Shown: positions 48,371 through 57,107 of the stretch, in pieces | Position numbering within the stretch: position 1 is the stretch's first letter | Layout: every line of letters starts with the position of its first letter | Assembly (NCBI GenBank): GCA_963847965.1 | Contig: CAWKCG010000003.1 | Location: 186,001 to 250,000, forward strand | DNA length: 64,000 nucleotides | Origin: Palsa-504 sp963847965 | GTDB taxonomy: Bacteria; Actinomycetota; Actinomycetes; Streptosporangiales; Streptosporangiaceae | Reading direction: 5' to 3' | Program-made: the position numbers and the translations under genes | The notes under the pieces: generated by a model | What the model was told of the DNA's origin: nothing | The model's database searches: none | The model's input: only the letters and a program-made list of their open reading frames with translations

Positions 48371-49627
48371 TTACGCCGGTGTTCGGGTTGATCCCGACGG
48401 ACAGCAGCCCGTAGGACGGGTAGAGGTAGCAATCGCGAGCTCGGTGAGCGGCCGGGACGCATCGTCGCGGCCCTTTTGGGGGCACGGGGACGCGAGGACG
48501 CAGATGACGCGCGGCCAGCGCCCGTCCTGCTCGACGAGGACGAGGTCGGCCACGCAGCCGGGAGCCAGCCGGCCGTGGTCGCGCAGCCCGACCGCCTCGG
48601 CCGGGCCCGCCGTGACCAGGGCCACCGCGGCCGTGAACTCCACGACTCCCCTGCGCGCCAGGTCGAACGCCGCGGCGAGCAGGGTGGACGGCGCGTAATC
48701 CGAGGCCAGGCCGGTGCAGTAGCCCAGCGCGACGAGTTCCTCCGCCGAGGCGTTGCCCGAGTGCGAGCCGCCGAGGAGGATGTTCGGCGCGCCGAGCACA
48801 ACCGGCATGTCCTGGTCGCGGGCGGCGCGCGCGGCCTCCACGGTGCAGGGGAACTCGGCCACCGCGGCACCCCAGCGGCGGGCCTCCGCGACCTCCTCGG
48901 CGTCCACGCAGTCGTGCGCCAGCACCCGGGCCGACCCGGCGGCCGCCAGGTCGCGGATCCGCGCCAGGGTCGCCTCGCGGATCGGCAGCTTGGCCTCGGC
49001 CTCGGCCATCCGCCGCGCGATCTCGGCGTCGAGGTCCCCTATCTCCGCCCGGTGCTCCTCCGATATCGCCGCCTTGTACATGTCGATGTTGCGGTACTGG
49101 CCCTGGCCGGGCGTGTGGTCCTCGAACGACACCAGGGGCACGTCGCCCTCGGGCTGCCCGCCGGGCAGGCACTCGATCGCCCGGTCGACCGAGCCCATGG
49201 TGCGCGCGGGCACCCGGAACAGCACCCGGTGATCGATGCGCGCGCCCGCGGCCCGCCGCGCGGCGATCACGTCGACTAGCCGGGCGGCCATCTCAGGCGT
49301 GCGCATCCGGTCGCCCTCGCCGAAGAAGTTCACGCCGTGGCAGGCGGTGGTGATGCCTGCCCCCAGGAACCGGGCCTCGAGCGACCGCAGCGCGAACTCC
49401 GGGTCGAAGCTGACCGTCGGGCGCGGCGACACCTCGCGCTCGAGGGCGTCGCAGTGCGAGTCAACCAGCCCCGGCAGGCAGAACGCGCCGCGTCCGTCGA
49501 TGGCGCCGGCGTAGGACCGGTTCTCCTCGAGGCCTACGATCCGCCCGTCCTCGCTGGCCACGGTCGCGTCCTCGATAACGCGGCCGCCGGCCACGGCCCG
49601 GACGTTGCTGAGCAGGTGCACGACCAT
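48371..49627 (-). CDS. phnM: PhnM, ribosyl-triphosphonate pyrophosphohydrolase
   Basis: A protein of about 418 residues of the amidohydrolase superfamily. PhnM removes pyrophosphate from alpha-D-ribose 1-methylphosphonate 5-triphosphate in the carbon-phosphorus lyase pathway. Marks: LPGLVDSHCDALEREVSPRP (metal His and the usual DxH-type region), LGAGITTACHGVNFFGE, RVLAHDCVDAEEV, VVLGAPNILLGGSHSGN and SDYAPSTLLAAAF. The last 40 residues after VICVLAS look like run-on sequence (CPQKGRDDASRPLTEL), so the natural end may have been lost with the downstream transporter genes. ATG at 49627. A PhnF-like half operator lies at 49676, upstream. Confidence 0.9.
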   Translation of the reverse strand: MVVHLLSNVRAVAGGRVIEDATVASEDGRIVGLEENRSYAGAIDGRGAFCLPGLVDSHCDALEREVSPRPTVSFDPEFALRSLEARFLGAGITTACHGVNFFGEGDRMRTPEMAARLVDVIAARRAAGARIDHRVLFRVPARTMGSVDRAIECLPGGQPEGDVPLVSFEDHTPGQGQYRNIDMYKAAISEEHRAEIGDLDAEIARRMAEAEAKLPIREATLARIRDLAAAGSARVLAHDCVDAEEVAEARRWGAAVAEFPCTVEAARAARDQDMPVVLGAPNILLGGSHSGNASAEELVALGYCTGLASDYAPSTLLAAAFDLARRGVVEFTAAVALVTAGPAEAVGLRDHGRLAPGCVADLVLVEQDGRWPRVICVLASPCPQKGRDDASRPLTELAIATSTRPTGCCPSGSTRTPA

Positions 49628-49675
49628 GTGCCGTCCTCTCCCCCGGCCCTGGCCCCCGGCCAACCGAGCGCGAGC

Positions 49676-49688
49676 TTATCTATACAAG
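49676..49688. promoter_or_regulatory. Second PhnF-like box upstream of phnM
   Basis: TTATCTATACAAG is identical to the sequence 54758-54770 in front of phnG. It lies in the 61-base gap between the small ORF and phnM. Only a half-palindrome (CTATACAAG) is obvious. Confidence 0.45.
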
Positions 49689-49940
49689 TTATGGACCGAG
49701 TCTGGTCACCGGCAGTGAAACGGGCTCGGCGGCCAGGCGAAGTTCCGGCGAACTCTCGGCCGTCCAGTGCAGCTCCATGACCTCGCCCTGGCGGCGGAAC
49801 CCGTGCCGGGCGGACGGCGGAACGCTGCGCGGCGACGGCCAGAGCGCCAGCTCGGTGCGGAAGGCGTAGCGCATCATCGCCATCACCCTGGCGTCGGACC
49901 GCCCGGCCCGGCGCACCTGGGTCACCAGCCCTGCGGTCAC
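49689..49940 (-). CDS. Small unknown protein coupled between phnL and phnM
   Basis: An 83-residue protein starting at GTG 49940, which overlaps the phnL stop as GTGA, so translation is coupled. The sequence (DARVMAMMRYAFRTELALWP, then SARHGFRRQGEVMELHWTAE and SSPELRLAAEPVSLPVTRLG) matches no family I know. It has no signal or membrane segment. Its position in a complete C-P lyase operon suggests a role there. Confidence 0.6.
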   Translation of the reverse strand: MTAGLVTQVRRAGRSDARVMAMMRYAFRTELALWPSPRSVPPSARHGFRRQGEVMELHWTAESSPELRLAAEPVSLPVTRLGP

Positions 49941-50680
49941 GCCGCGCTGACCCGGTCCAGCGTCTGGGCGGGCGTTCCCTCGGCCACCACCTGTCCGTCC
50001 CTCAGGACGACTACCCGGTCGGCCAGCGCCCGGACGGCCTCGGTGTCGTGGAAGACGCTCAGCACCGAGACCCCGGCCCGGCTCAGCTCGCGGATCAGCC
50101 GGAACACCGCCTCACGGTGGCCGGAGTCGAGGGCCGCCACGGGCTCGTCCAGCAGCAGCAGCCGCGGCGGGCAGAGCGTGCCCGCGGCCAGGTTGACCCG
50201 CTGCTGCTCGCCGCCCGACAGCACGACAGGCTGCGTGCCCCAGAACTCCTCGGCCAGGCCCAGCCGGCGCAGGGCGGCCGCGGCGGCTGCGGCGGCGCCT
50301 TCCGGCTCCAGGCCGCGCCGGATGGCCGCGCGGCCGACCACCTCCAGAACCGTGCGCCTGGCGTCGGGACGCAGGAACTGGCTGACGTAGGCGAGGTCTT
50401 CCCGGCGCACCTCGACGATCACCCGGTCGTCCGCGCTGGCCAGGTCGGTGACGCTGGAGTCGCGGCGCCGCAGCCATATCTCCCCGGCTGACGGCAGGCA
50501 GCTGCGCCAGACGCACTTGAGCAGCGTCGACTTGCCCGCTCCGCTCGGCCCCATCAGCGCGACGTGCTCACCCCAGGCGACGCTCAGGTCAACGCCGCGC
50601 AGGGCCGGGACCAGGCGGCCGATCGCGTGCATGACGAACTGCTTGTGAAGCCCGCGGACTTCCAGGACCTTCTCGCTCAT
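49937..50680 (-). CDS. phnL: PhnL, ABC-type ATPase of the C-P lyase complex
   Basis: A 247-residue ABC ATPase. Walker A GPSGAGKSTLLK, signature LSGGEQQRVNLA, Walker B RLLLLDEPVAALD, and the switch His in SVFHDTEAV. In C-P lyase operons PhnL helps make ribose-phosphonate with PhnGHI. Starts ATG 50680, overlapping the phnK stop (ATGA). Confidence 0.92.
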   Translation of the reverse strand: MSEKVLEVRGLHKQFVMHAIGRLVPALRGVDLSVAWGEHVALMGPSGAGKSTLLKCVWRSCLPSAGEIWLRRRDSSVTDLASADDRVIVEVRREDLAYVSQFLRPDARRTVLEVVGRAAIRRGLEPEGAAAAAAAALRRLGLAEEFWGTQPVVLSGGEQQRVNLAAGTLCPPRLLLLDEPVAALDSGHREAVFRLIRELSRAGVSVLSVFHDTEAVRALADRVVVLRDGQVVAEGTPAQTLDRVSAA

Positions 50681-51453
50681 CCCAGCCCTCCCCGCGCCGC
50701 GGCCACCAGCTGCTGGCTGTAGGCGTGCTGAGGATCGTCGAGCAGCTGGTCGGTCAGGCCCGCCTCCACGATATGCCCGTCGCGCAGGACCACCGCCCGC
50801 GTGGCGAGCATCGAGATCACGGTCATGTCGTGGCTGACCACCAGCGCGGTCACCCCGCTCTCCTCGATCAGGTCCCTGATCAGGTCGAGCACCCCGGCGG
50901 CGATGGAGGCGTCCAGGCCGGTGGTCGGCTCGTCCAGGAGCAGCAGGGCCGGGTTGTTCGCTACCGCCTTGGCCAGCTGCACGCGCTGCATCATGCCGCC
51001 GGAGAAGGTGCCGACCGGATCGTCCATCCGGTCCAGCGGCACGTCGACGCGGGTCAGCAATTCGGCGGCCCTGGCGCGCAGCCGGCCGAAGTTCCGGCCG
51101 CCGGCCGCGATCAGGCGTTCGGCGATGTTGCCGCCCGCTGAGATCCGCATGTTAAGCCCCTGCGCGGGGTCTTGGTAGACGATGGAGACGGTGCTGATCC
51201 GCAGGGCGCGGCGCTCCGCGCCGGTCAGCGCGAACAGGTCCACCTCGTCCGCGCCGCGGCGCAGCGGCGCGGTCCCGGCGTCCGGCGTGACGTCCCCGGC
51301 GACGCAGCGCAGCACCGTGGTCTTGCCCGAGCCGGACTCGCCGATGATGCCGAGCGCCTCGCCCCGCTCCACGTCGAATCCGACGTCCTGGCAGGCCAGC
51401 ACCCGGCCGAACCGCTTGGTCAGGCCGGTGACCCGCAGCGCCGCCTCAGGCAT
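50677..51453 (-). CDS. phnK: PhnK, ABC-type ATPase of the C-P lyase complex
   Basis: A 258-residue ABC ATPase. Walker A GESGSGKTTVLR, SIVYQDPAQGLNMRIS Q-loop, signature FSGGMMQRVQLA, Walker B ALLLLDEPTTGLD and switch His VVSHDMTVI. PhnK docks on the PhnGHIJ core. Start ATG 51453 (MPEAALRVTGLTKRFG); longer readings run through phnJ. Overlaps phnJ by 8 bases. Confidence 0.92.
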   Translation of the reverse strand: MPEAALRVTGLTKRFGRVLACQDVGFDVERGEALGIIGESGSGKTTVLRCVAGDVTPDAGTAPLRRGADEVDLFALTGAERRALRISTVSIVYQDPAQGLNMRISAGGNIAERLIAAGGRNFGRLRARAAELLTRVDVPLDRMDDPVGTFSGGMMQRVQLAKAVANNPALLLLDEPTTGLDASIAAGVLDLIRDLIEESGVTALVVSHDMTVISMLATRAVVLRDGHIVEAGLTDQLLDDPQHAYSQQLVAAARGGLG

Positions 51454-52312
51454 CGGCGGCCTCGCCTTCGCTGGAGCGGCGCCGCTGGCACCAGTCGGTA
51501 TCGCTGCAGATCCACGCGGCGCGGTCGGGCACCTCGACCAGGTAGGCGTCGACCGCGCCGCAGAGCAGGCAGCAGGCGCCCTGCGTGCTCTCGACCTGGA
51601 AGGCGACGTCCTCGAAGGCCAGCGGCTCGACACTGGTATGCGGAGGCACCGCGTACACCCGCTTCTCCCGCCCGGCCCCGAACAGGGAAAGGAACTCGGC
51701 CTGGTCCAGCTTGGGCACGTCCCAGCGCGGGATCGGCGTGGTAGCCATGACGTAGCGCCCGGCGACCAGCACCGGGTAGCCCGTGCTCTGGGTGATGACG
51801 CCGTTCCGCACCAGGTCCTCGTACAGGCTGACCCAGATCGCGCTGTAGTCGGCCTCCGCGTGCATCCGCCGCAGCTCGCGCATGTCCCGCTCCACGCCGC
51901 GCAGCGGCTCGGGCACCGGTACCTGCAGCACCAGGACCTGATCAGGGCCGAGCTGGTCCTCGGGGATACGGTGCCGCGTCTGGATGATGCTCGCCGCCCT
52001 GGCGTCGGTGGTGTCGGCCACGCCGGTGCTCGCCACGATCAGCCGGCGCAGGTTCGCGGCGTTGACGCCCGCGTCGTCGCCCTGGTCGATGACCTTGAGC
52101 GTGTCCTGCGGCCCGATCACGGCCAGGGTCACCTGGAGGCCGCCCGAGCCCCAGCCCCTGGCGACCGGCATCTCCCGGCTGGCGAACGGGACCTGGTAGC
52201 CGGGGACCGCCACCGCGGTCAGCAGCGCGCACCGGATCTCCCGCTTGGACTGCTCGTCGAGGTGCCCGAATTCCTCTGATGCCGCCGACGCGGCCAGCGC
52301 GCTCACCGTCAC
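51446..52312 (-). CDS. phnJ: PhnJ, carbon-phosphorus lyase (radical SAM-like 4Fe-4S enzyme)
   Basis: A 288-residue catalytic subunit that breaks the C-P bond of ribose-methylphosphonate. The C-terminal cluster ligands read QGACCLLCGAV followed by AAWICSDTDWC, matching the CxxC...C...C pattern of PhnJ. The body is conserved (VPFASREMPVARGWGSGGLQ, RHRIPEDQLGPDQVLVLQVP). GTG start at 52312 overlaps the phnI stop (GTGA). Confidence 0.94.
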   Translation of the reverse strand: MTVSALAASAASEEFGHLDEQSKREIRCALLTAVAVPGYQVPFASREMPVARGWGSGGLQVTLAVIGPQDTLKVIDQGDDAGVNAANLRRLIVASTGVADTTDARAASIIQTRHRIPEDQLGPDQVLVLQVPVPEPLRGVERDMRELRRMHAEADYSAIWVSLYEDLVRNGVITQSTGYPVLVAGRYVMATTPIPRWDVPKLDQAEFLSLFGAGREKRVYAVPPHTSVEPLAFEDVAFQVESTQGACCLLCGAVDAYLVEVPDRAAWICSDTDWCQRRRSSEGEAADA

Positions 52313-53535
52313 CGGTTCACACCCGCTCCTACCGCACCGGCCGTGCCGGCCGCGTCGGCCTGCCCCGCCGCCGGCACCGCCGCCCGTTGCTCCGCCGTCG
52401 GCACCGCCGCCCGTTGCCCGGCCGCCGCCCGGATGGCCGCCTTGCGGTCCACCATCGACCGGAAGGTGACGTAGTGCGGCAGCTTCAGGTGCTCGAGGAA
52501 GCCCGATGCGTCTAGCCCGTCTGTGGTCATCAGCACGCTCTGCTCCAGCGGGCTGCGGCCGCCGTCACGCTCCACCGCGATGTCCAGGTTGGCCATGGCG
52601 ATCGCCTTGCGCTCGTTGTGGCCGAGGCACAGCCCGTATCCGACGTCGAATAGCCCGCGCTCCTCGTCGGCGCCGTCGAGGTCCTCGATCGCCTCGACCT
52701 CGGTGACCCGGACCGAGCCGAGGCACACAGGCTCCCCGGCCACCGGGTGCATGACCCGGACCGGCAGCCGGCCGTGGCGCACCTCGCCGAGGGTGACCTC
52801 GTGGATGTAGCCGTCCGGACCGAGGATGTTGCGGTACCAGAGGTTGACCAGGGCCCCGGTCTCGGCCCTGGCCATGACCGACAGGCGGGCGGACCGCGGC
52901 GCGCCAGGCCGTACGGGGTCCCTGGTGATGTCGTGCGGCTCCGGGTCATCGGGCAGGCGCCGGTCCCGGACCATGCCCTGGCCCCGGAGCAGGTCGAGCA
53001 GCCGGCCAGGATGCCGCCCGTTCTGGGTGCCGTCCGCTGCCAGGACCTGCGCGGTTGGCGCCGCCTCCGGGGGTTCTGGGGTCGGCGCGGGCGGCTCCTG
53101 ATCGGCCGGCGCAGGCGGACCGGCTGGCCGCGGCCTCGCGCCGGTGTCCAGCAGCCGGCCGACGTAGTCCAGCGTCCGGCCGAGCAGCTGCGGGCCTGGC
53201 GGGACCCGGTAGGCCGGCACGATCCGGCGGAGGATCTCCAGCTCGTCGGCGTTCACCGTCACCGGCTCAGCCAGCCGCATCCGGGTCGACCGGAAGGCTC
53301 GCAGCAGGTGAGCCGCCTCGATGATGTCGCCCTCGGCTTGCCGGAGCGCCAGCGCGGCCAGCTGCGGGGCCCACAGCCCCGCCTCGCCCATCACCCGGTC
53401 GACGGCGAGGTTCAGCCGCTCGGTCACCTGGTCGATCCCGAGCGGGGGACTTGACCCGCCGTCCCGCTTCGCGCGCATCAGCTCCTCGGCCGCCAGGATC
53501 GCGTCCAGGCCACCCCGGGCCGCGCTGTAACCCAC
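52309..53535 (-). CDS. phnI: PhnI, C-P lyase core subunit
   Basis: A 408-residue PhnI. It reads GYSAARGGLDAILAAEELMR at the start, VTERLNLAVDRVMGEAGLWA, ALALRQAEGDIIEAAHLLRAFRSTRMRL, and the conserved SVMARAETGALVNLWYRNIL and GLFDVGYGLCLGHNERKAIAMANLD. An extra Pro-rich stretch (about residues 132-165) and an Ala-rich tail are not in the core family. With PhnGHL it makes the ribose-triphosphate phosphonate from ATP and phosphonate. GTG start at 53535. Confidence 0.93.
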   Translation of the reverse strand: MGYSAARGGLDAILAAEELMRAKRDGGSSPPLGIDQVTERLNLAVDRVMGEAGLWAPQLAALALRQAEGDIIEAAHLLRAFRSTRMRLAEPVTVNADELEILRRIVPAYRVPPGPQLLGRTLDYVGRLLDTGARPRPAGPPAPADQEPPAPTPEPPEAAPTAQVLAADGTQNGRHPGRLLDLLRGQGMVRDRRLPDDPEPHDITRDPVRPGAPRSARLSVMARAETGALVNLWYRNILGPDGYIHEVTLGEVRHGRLPVRVMHPVAGEPVCLGSVRVTEVEAIEDLDGADEERGLFDVGYGLCLGHNERKAIAMANLDIAVERDGGRSPLEQSVLMTTDGLDASGFLEHLKLPHYVTFRSMVDRKAAIRAAAGQRAAVPTAEQRAAVPAAGQADAAGTAGAVGAGVNR

Positions 53536-54144
53536 TCAGACCACCGCCTGACGTGTAGATCGCGGCAGCCCGGCCACCCGGCCGCGCTCATCGACCAGCC
53601 ACACATCGACCCCGGCAGGGAACATCGAGTTGGCGGCGCGCAAGGCGTCGAAGACGTCACGGCCCACGCCGTCCACGCCGAGGCGCGTCCGGCCCGGCAC
53701 GCCCGGGCCCGACAACTCCAGGGTCGTCCCCCCCGGCCCGCCCTCGGTCAGGGCGCCACAGGCCAGGCCCACCTTCGCGCCGTCCTCTGGTGCCGCGGCC
53801 GAGCCGCGCCGCAGCAGCGAGACCGCCTGCGGATCCGCCGTTCCGTAGATCGCCACCAGCGACGCCTCGGCCAGGTCGGCCGGCGATGCACCCGTGGCGC
53901 GGCAGATCCGCGCCTGCCAGGACGGCGCGCCCGCCACGGCGACCTTAGAGCCGATCACGGCGAGGGCCAGCGGCACGATGCCCGGCCCGACTCCCCGTCC
54001 GTCCCCGCCACCCGGGCCGCCGCCCGCCACCGGCGCGGGGAGCGCCAGGACGCGGCCCGGCCGGGCCAGGCTGTCCAGCAGGACGCGGAACACCGCCTGA
54101 GACGTCAGGGGGCTGAGCCGGTCGGATGCCCCTCCGGCGCCCAT
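53536..54144 (-). CDS. phnH: PhnH, C-P lyase core subunit
   Basis: A 202-residue PhnH, starting at ATG 54144, which overlaps the phnG stop by one base. Family stretches are SQAVFRVLLDSLARPGRVLALP and LVAIYGTADPQAVSLLRRGS, then LSGPGVPGRTRL. Gly/Pro-rich insert near residue 50. Longer readings from 54237 run back into phnG. Confidence 0.9.
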   Translation of the reverse strand: MGAGGASDRLSPLTSQAVFRVLLDSLARPGRVLALPAPVAGGGPGGGDGRGVGPGIVPLALAVIGSKVAVAGAPSWQARICRATGASPADLAEASLVAIYGTADPQAVSLLRRGSAAAPEDGAKVGLACGALTEGGPGGTTLELSGPGVPGRTRLGVDGVGRDVFDALRAANSMFPAGVDVWLVDERGRVAGLPRSTRQAVV

Positions 54145-54686
54145 CAGGTCAGCTCCTCGAAGCGCACCTCGGTGCGCGCCAGCTCGGCCCATTCCCTCGC
54201 GGCGTCGGCGGCGCGATCGCGCTCGGTACGCCGGCACAGCAGGTCGACCTCCTGCGCCAGGCCGGCGCCCGAGGCCGCCTCGGCGTCGCAGATCGCGGCG
54301 GCCAGCGTGGCGGCGGGATCCTCGCCGAGGCGCATCGCCCAGCCCCGGTGACCCCGGTGCTCTACCTCGGCCTGCGTCGCCAGCACGTCGGCCAGGATGA
54401 ACCGCTCGCCGACCACCGGCTCGCGCACGCAGAGCGGGATGGTGCCGACCGTAGGCGGCTCGATGACCCTCGTCTCCGGCGCGGATGCCAGGCAGCGGTC
54501 GGCGAGCGCCACCAGCTCGGACTCATCGGCGACCGCCAGCAGCTCGGCCCGGCGGCGCGTCGACAATGGGGACAGCGGGTCCAACCGGACCATCGGGGCC
54601 ATCGGCGGCAGGCCGCGGCCGCTGCCGTCCGATTCATGTTCGGGAACTTGTCGATCAGCGGGCGCGACGTTCTCTCCGGAAGGCAT
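54144..54686 (-). CDS. phnG: PhnG, C-P lyase core subunit
   Basis: A 180-residue PhnG, first gene of the operon after the operator. Core reads RRRAELLAVADESELVALADRCL, PTVGTIPLCVREPVVGERFIL and QAEVEHRGHRGWAMRLGEDP. It starts at ATG 54686 with a short N-terminal extension relative to most family members. The regulator gene upstream is on the same strand. Confidence 0.9.
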   Translation of the reverse strand: MPSGENVAPADRQVPEHESDGSGRGLPPMAPMVRLDPLSPLSTRRRAELLAVADESELVALADRCLASAPETRVIEPPTVGTIPLCVREPVVGERFILADVLATQAEVEHRGHRGWAMRLGEDPAATLAAAICDAEAASGAGLAQEVDLLCRRTERDRAADAAREWAELARTEVRFEELT

Positions 54687-54745
54687 GATCTCGCTCCGTC
54701 GCTCGCGTGGGCTTGCGTCGCAGGCACGGCGGCCAGGCTCCGACT

Positions 54746-54770
54746 AGGTTGTCTAGGTTATCTATACAAG
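54746..54770. promoter_or_regulatory. PhnF-like operator between the GntR gene and phnG
   Basis: AGGTTGTCTAGGTTATCTAT followed by ACAAG contains TTGTCTAG and CTATACAA as an inverted pair, a typical GntR/HutC-type operator. It lies 60 bases before phnG and 42 bases after the regulator gene end. Confidence 0.6.
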
Positions 54771-54811
54771 CTGGGCCGCTGGAGTGTCAAGCGTGATCGT
54801 TTGCCGCCTCG

Positions 54812-55519
54812 TTACATGAAGTCGCCCACCTCGACGACGACGTTGAAATAGTCGGTCCGCAGCCAGCCGTCCTGGATCTCGATCGGGACGTGCAGCCGCT
54901 CCGACTCCAGCCGCCCGCAGTTGTGGAACAGGTCGGGCCGGCCGCGGAGGTTGAGCTGCAGGGCGACCTCTTCCGGCGCGGCCGCCACCTCGCACCGGAA
55001 CCACGCCCGCCTGGGCTGCAAGTCGTACTCCTCCACGAGCGCGCGGTACAGCGAGCCGTCCGGGCCGAGCTTTTCCTGCAGGCCTGGCACCAGGGCGGCG
55101 GGCAGGACGCTCGTCCCGACGCCGACTGGCTCGTAGTCGAGCCACCGCGTCCGCCGCAGCTCGACCACGTGCGCTCGGGGAGCCAGCGCGAGGGACCGGC
55201 GCTCGGCCGGAGTCGGAGCGCGGACCAGCACCTGCTCGGTGGTCGTGGAGGGATTGCCGCCCGCGCTGCGCACGATGTCGGTGAAGGACGCCGGGCCTTC
55301 GGTCGAGATCCGGTAGTCCAGGCGGCGGGAGACGAACGTCCCGCGGCCCTGGACCCGCCGGACCAGATGCCTGCGCTCAAGCTCCTGCAGCGCCGCCCGC
55401 GCGGTCAGGCGGTGGACCTTGTGGTACCGGGCGAGCTCGTTTTCCGACGGGACAGGGTCCCCCGGCGAGGCCTTGGCCAGCTCCTCCTCGAGGCGCTGCG
55501 AGAGGGTGAGGTACGACAT
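54812..55519 (-). CDS. phnF: GntR/HutC-family regulator, PhnF-like
   Basis: A protein of about 235 residues. The N-terminal winged helix reads SQRLEEELAKASPGDPVPSENELARYHKVHRLTARAALQELERRHLVRRVQGRGTFV. The C-terminal UTRA domain follows (RTRWLDYEPVGVGTSVLPAALVPGL, YEEYDLQPRRAWF). Position and the operator at 54746 support control of the phosphonate operon. The C-terminus ends in a YFNVVVEVGDFM strand typical of UTRA. Start ATG 55519 (MSYLTLSQRLEEEL). Confidence 0.85.
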   Translation of the reverse strand: MSYLTLSQRLEEELAKASPGDPVPSENELARYHKVHRLTARAALQELERRHLVRRVQGRGTFVSRRLDYRISTEGPASFTDIVRSAGGNPSTTTEQVLVRAPTPAERRSLALAPRAHVVELRRTRWLDYEPVGVGTSVLPAALVPGLQEKLGPDGSLYRALVEEYDLQPRRAWFRCEVAAAPEEVALQLNLRGRPDLFHNCGRLESERLHVPIEIQDGWLRTDYFNVVVEVGDFM

Positions 55520-55690
55520 CACCCAGTCAATGTAAGGCCGTTGGCGGCAGTTCGGCACACAGCACGCCACGGATTGCTATTGCCCCACGTCAAGCCCGGG
55601 TGACGGCGGCGTCGATCGGCGCGGGCGTGACGCCGGACCGGTAAGCACCGGTCGCCGAATAAACAGGGCGAGTGCGGGTAGCTGACGGCC

Positions 55691-55867
55691 GTGGCTAGAT
55701 CGAGAACTGTAGCGGGGTACGCCATCCCCGGCATCGTCTTGTTCTTCATCTGGGTGGTCGTCATCATCCTGGTCATCATCCTGCTCGCGTTCATCGTGCA
55801 CTGGGCAGGCGGCGGATCACTCAACCTGCATCTCGGACACTTCATCCTCGACGTCGGCTTCACCTGA
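55691..55867 (+). CDS. Small hydrophobic membrane protein
   Basis: GTG 55691 opens a 58-residue ORF: ARSRTVAGYAIPGIVLFFIW, then VVVIILVIILLAFIVHWAGG and GSLNLHLGHFILDVGFT, ending TGA 55865-55867. One long membrane helix is clear. Similar small hydrophobic proteins are common in actinobacteria. It is divergent from the GntR gene and was too short for the usual length cut-off. Confidence 0.5.
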   Translation: MARSRTVAGYAIPGIVLFFIWVVVIILVIILLAFIVHWAGGGSLNLHLGHFILDVGFT

Positions 55868-55957
55868 TCGGCAACGGCCTGCAGCCCCCTTCCGAGGCCC
55901 GGTCGGCCGCGCGTGATCGGGCGCGGGTCGCGCGTTAGGCCCCGGCTGGGACTTGCG

Positions 55958-56956
55958 TCATGGGCGGACCAGCGCCTTGCCGAGCTTCGTACCGTCGAGC
56001 AGCGCGAGGAGCGCTTGCGGCGCGCTTTCCAGGTCATCGAAGATCGTCACCTCAGAATGCAGCGTGCCGTCCTCGACCAGCGGGAGGATCTCCTTCTCGA
56101 AGGCGGCCCTCCGGTGCAGGTGATCGAGCACCAGGAAGCCCTCGACTCGGAGGCGCTTGACGATCAGCTGCGTGAGGTTGCCAGGCCCTGATCCGGGCGG
56201 CTTTCCGTAGCCTGAGATCATTCCGCAGACGGCGGCCCGGCCACCCACCCGCAGAAGGTCGATGGCGGCCTCGAGGTGGTCGCCGCCGACGTTGTCGAAG
56301 TAGATATCGATGCCCTCGGGCGCAACCCCGCGCAGCTGCCCGGCGAGGTGACCGGCCCGGTAGTCGACAGCGGCGTCCAGCCCGAGCGCGTCGGTGAGGT
56401 AGCGCGCCTTCTCGGCACCCCCGGCGGATCCGACCACCAGCGAGGCGCCGCGGGTCTTCGCCAGCTGGGCCGCCACCGAGCCGACGGCACCGGCCGCGGC
56501 TGATACCCAGACCCGCTCGCCCGGTTGAATCTGCGCGACGTCGACCAGGCCGATGTAGGCGGTCAGTCCCGGAACGCCCAGGACGTGCAGCCACGTGTGG
56601 GGTGGCAGGCGGTTGCGCGGCTCGATGCGGGTCCCGGCACTCGCGTCCACTACGGCGTAGTCACGCCACCCTCCCCAGCAGACTATCCAGTCGCCCTCCG
56701 ACCAGCTGTCCGCGGCGGATTGCACGACCTGGCCGACCGCCCTCGCCTCGATCCCGACGCCGAGTTCGAAGGCAGGTGCGTAGGTGTCCGCGGAGAGCCG
56801 GGGGATCATCGACGGGTCCACGCTGAAGCAGTCGGCCCGGACGAGCACCTGACCCCGCGAGAGCGCGGGCAACTCCCGCTCCACGAGCGTGAAGCAGCCC
56901 GGCTCGATCGGTCCCAGCGGTCGCCGCGAGAGCACCAGCTCACGGGCGGTCACCAT
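55958..56956 (-). CDS. MDR-family NADPH-dependent enone reductase
   Basis: A 332-residue medium-chain reductase without the zinc ligands. The Rossmann motif is VWVSAAAGAVGSVAAQLAKTRGASLVVG; family marks are FDNVGGDHLEAAI and DGTLHSEVTIFDDLESAPQALLALLDGTKLGK. This matches prostaglandin/leukotriene reductase-type and CurA-like enzymes that reduce alpha,beta-unsaturated ketones. It stands alone on the minus strand. Confidence 0.88.
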   Translation of the reverse strand: MVTARELVLSRRPLGPIEPGCFTLVERELPALSRGQVLVRADCFSVDPSMIPRLSADTYAPAFELGVGIEARAVGQVVQSAADSWSEGDWIVCWGGWRDYAVVDASAGTRIEPRNRLPPHTWLHVLGVPGLTAYIGLVDVAQIQPGERVWVSAAAGAVGSVAAQLAKTRGASLVVGSAGGAEKARYLTDALGLDAAVDYRAGHLAGQLRGVAPEGIDIYFDNVGGDHLEAAIDLLRVGGRAAVCGMISGYGKPPGSGPGNLTQLIVKRLRVEGFLVLDHLHRRAAFEKEILPLVEDGTLHSEVTIFDDLESAPQALLALLDGTKLGKALVRP

Positions 56957-57107
56957 CGCCGCTCCCCGGGGAGCATCGCATCACGGGATGGGTGCGTCCT
57001 CCGCATCGAGACGACGGCCCCAGCTGTGTTCATGCCTTCGCAGGCTAGGCCGCCCGGCCGGCCGGGGCTTGACCTGACGCGCACAGCTCATTCCTCGCGC
57101 GCATCGG

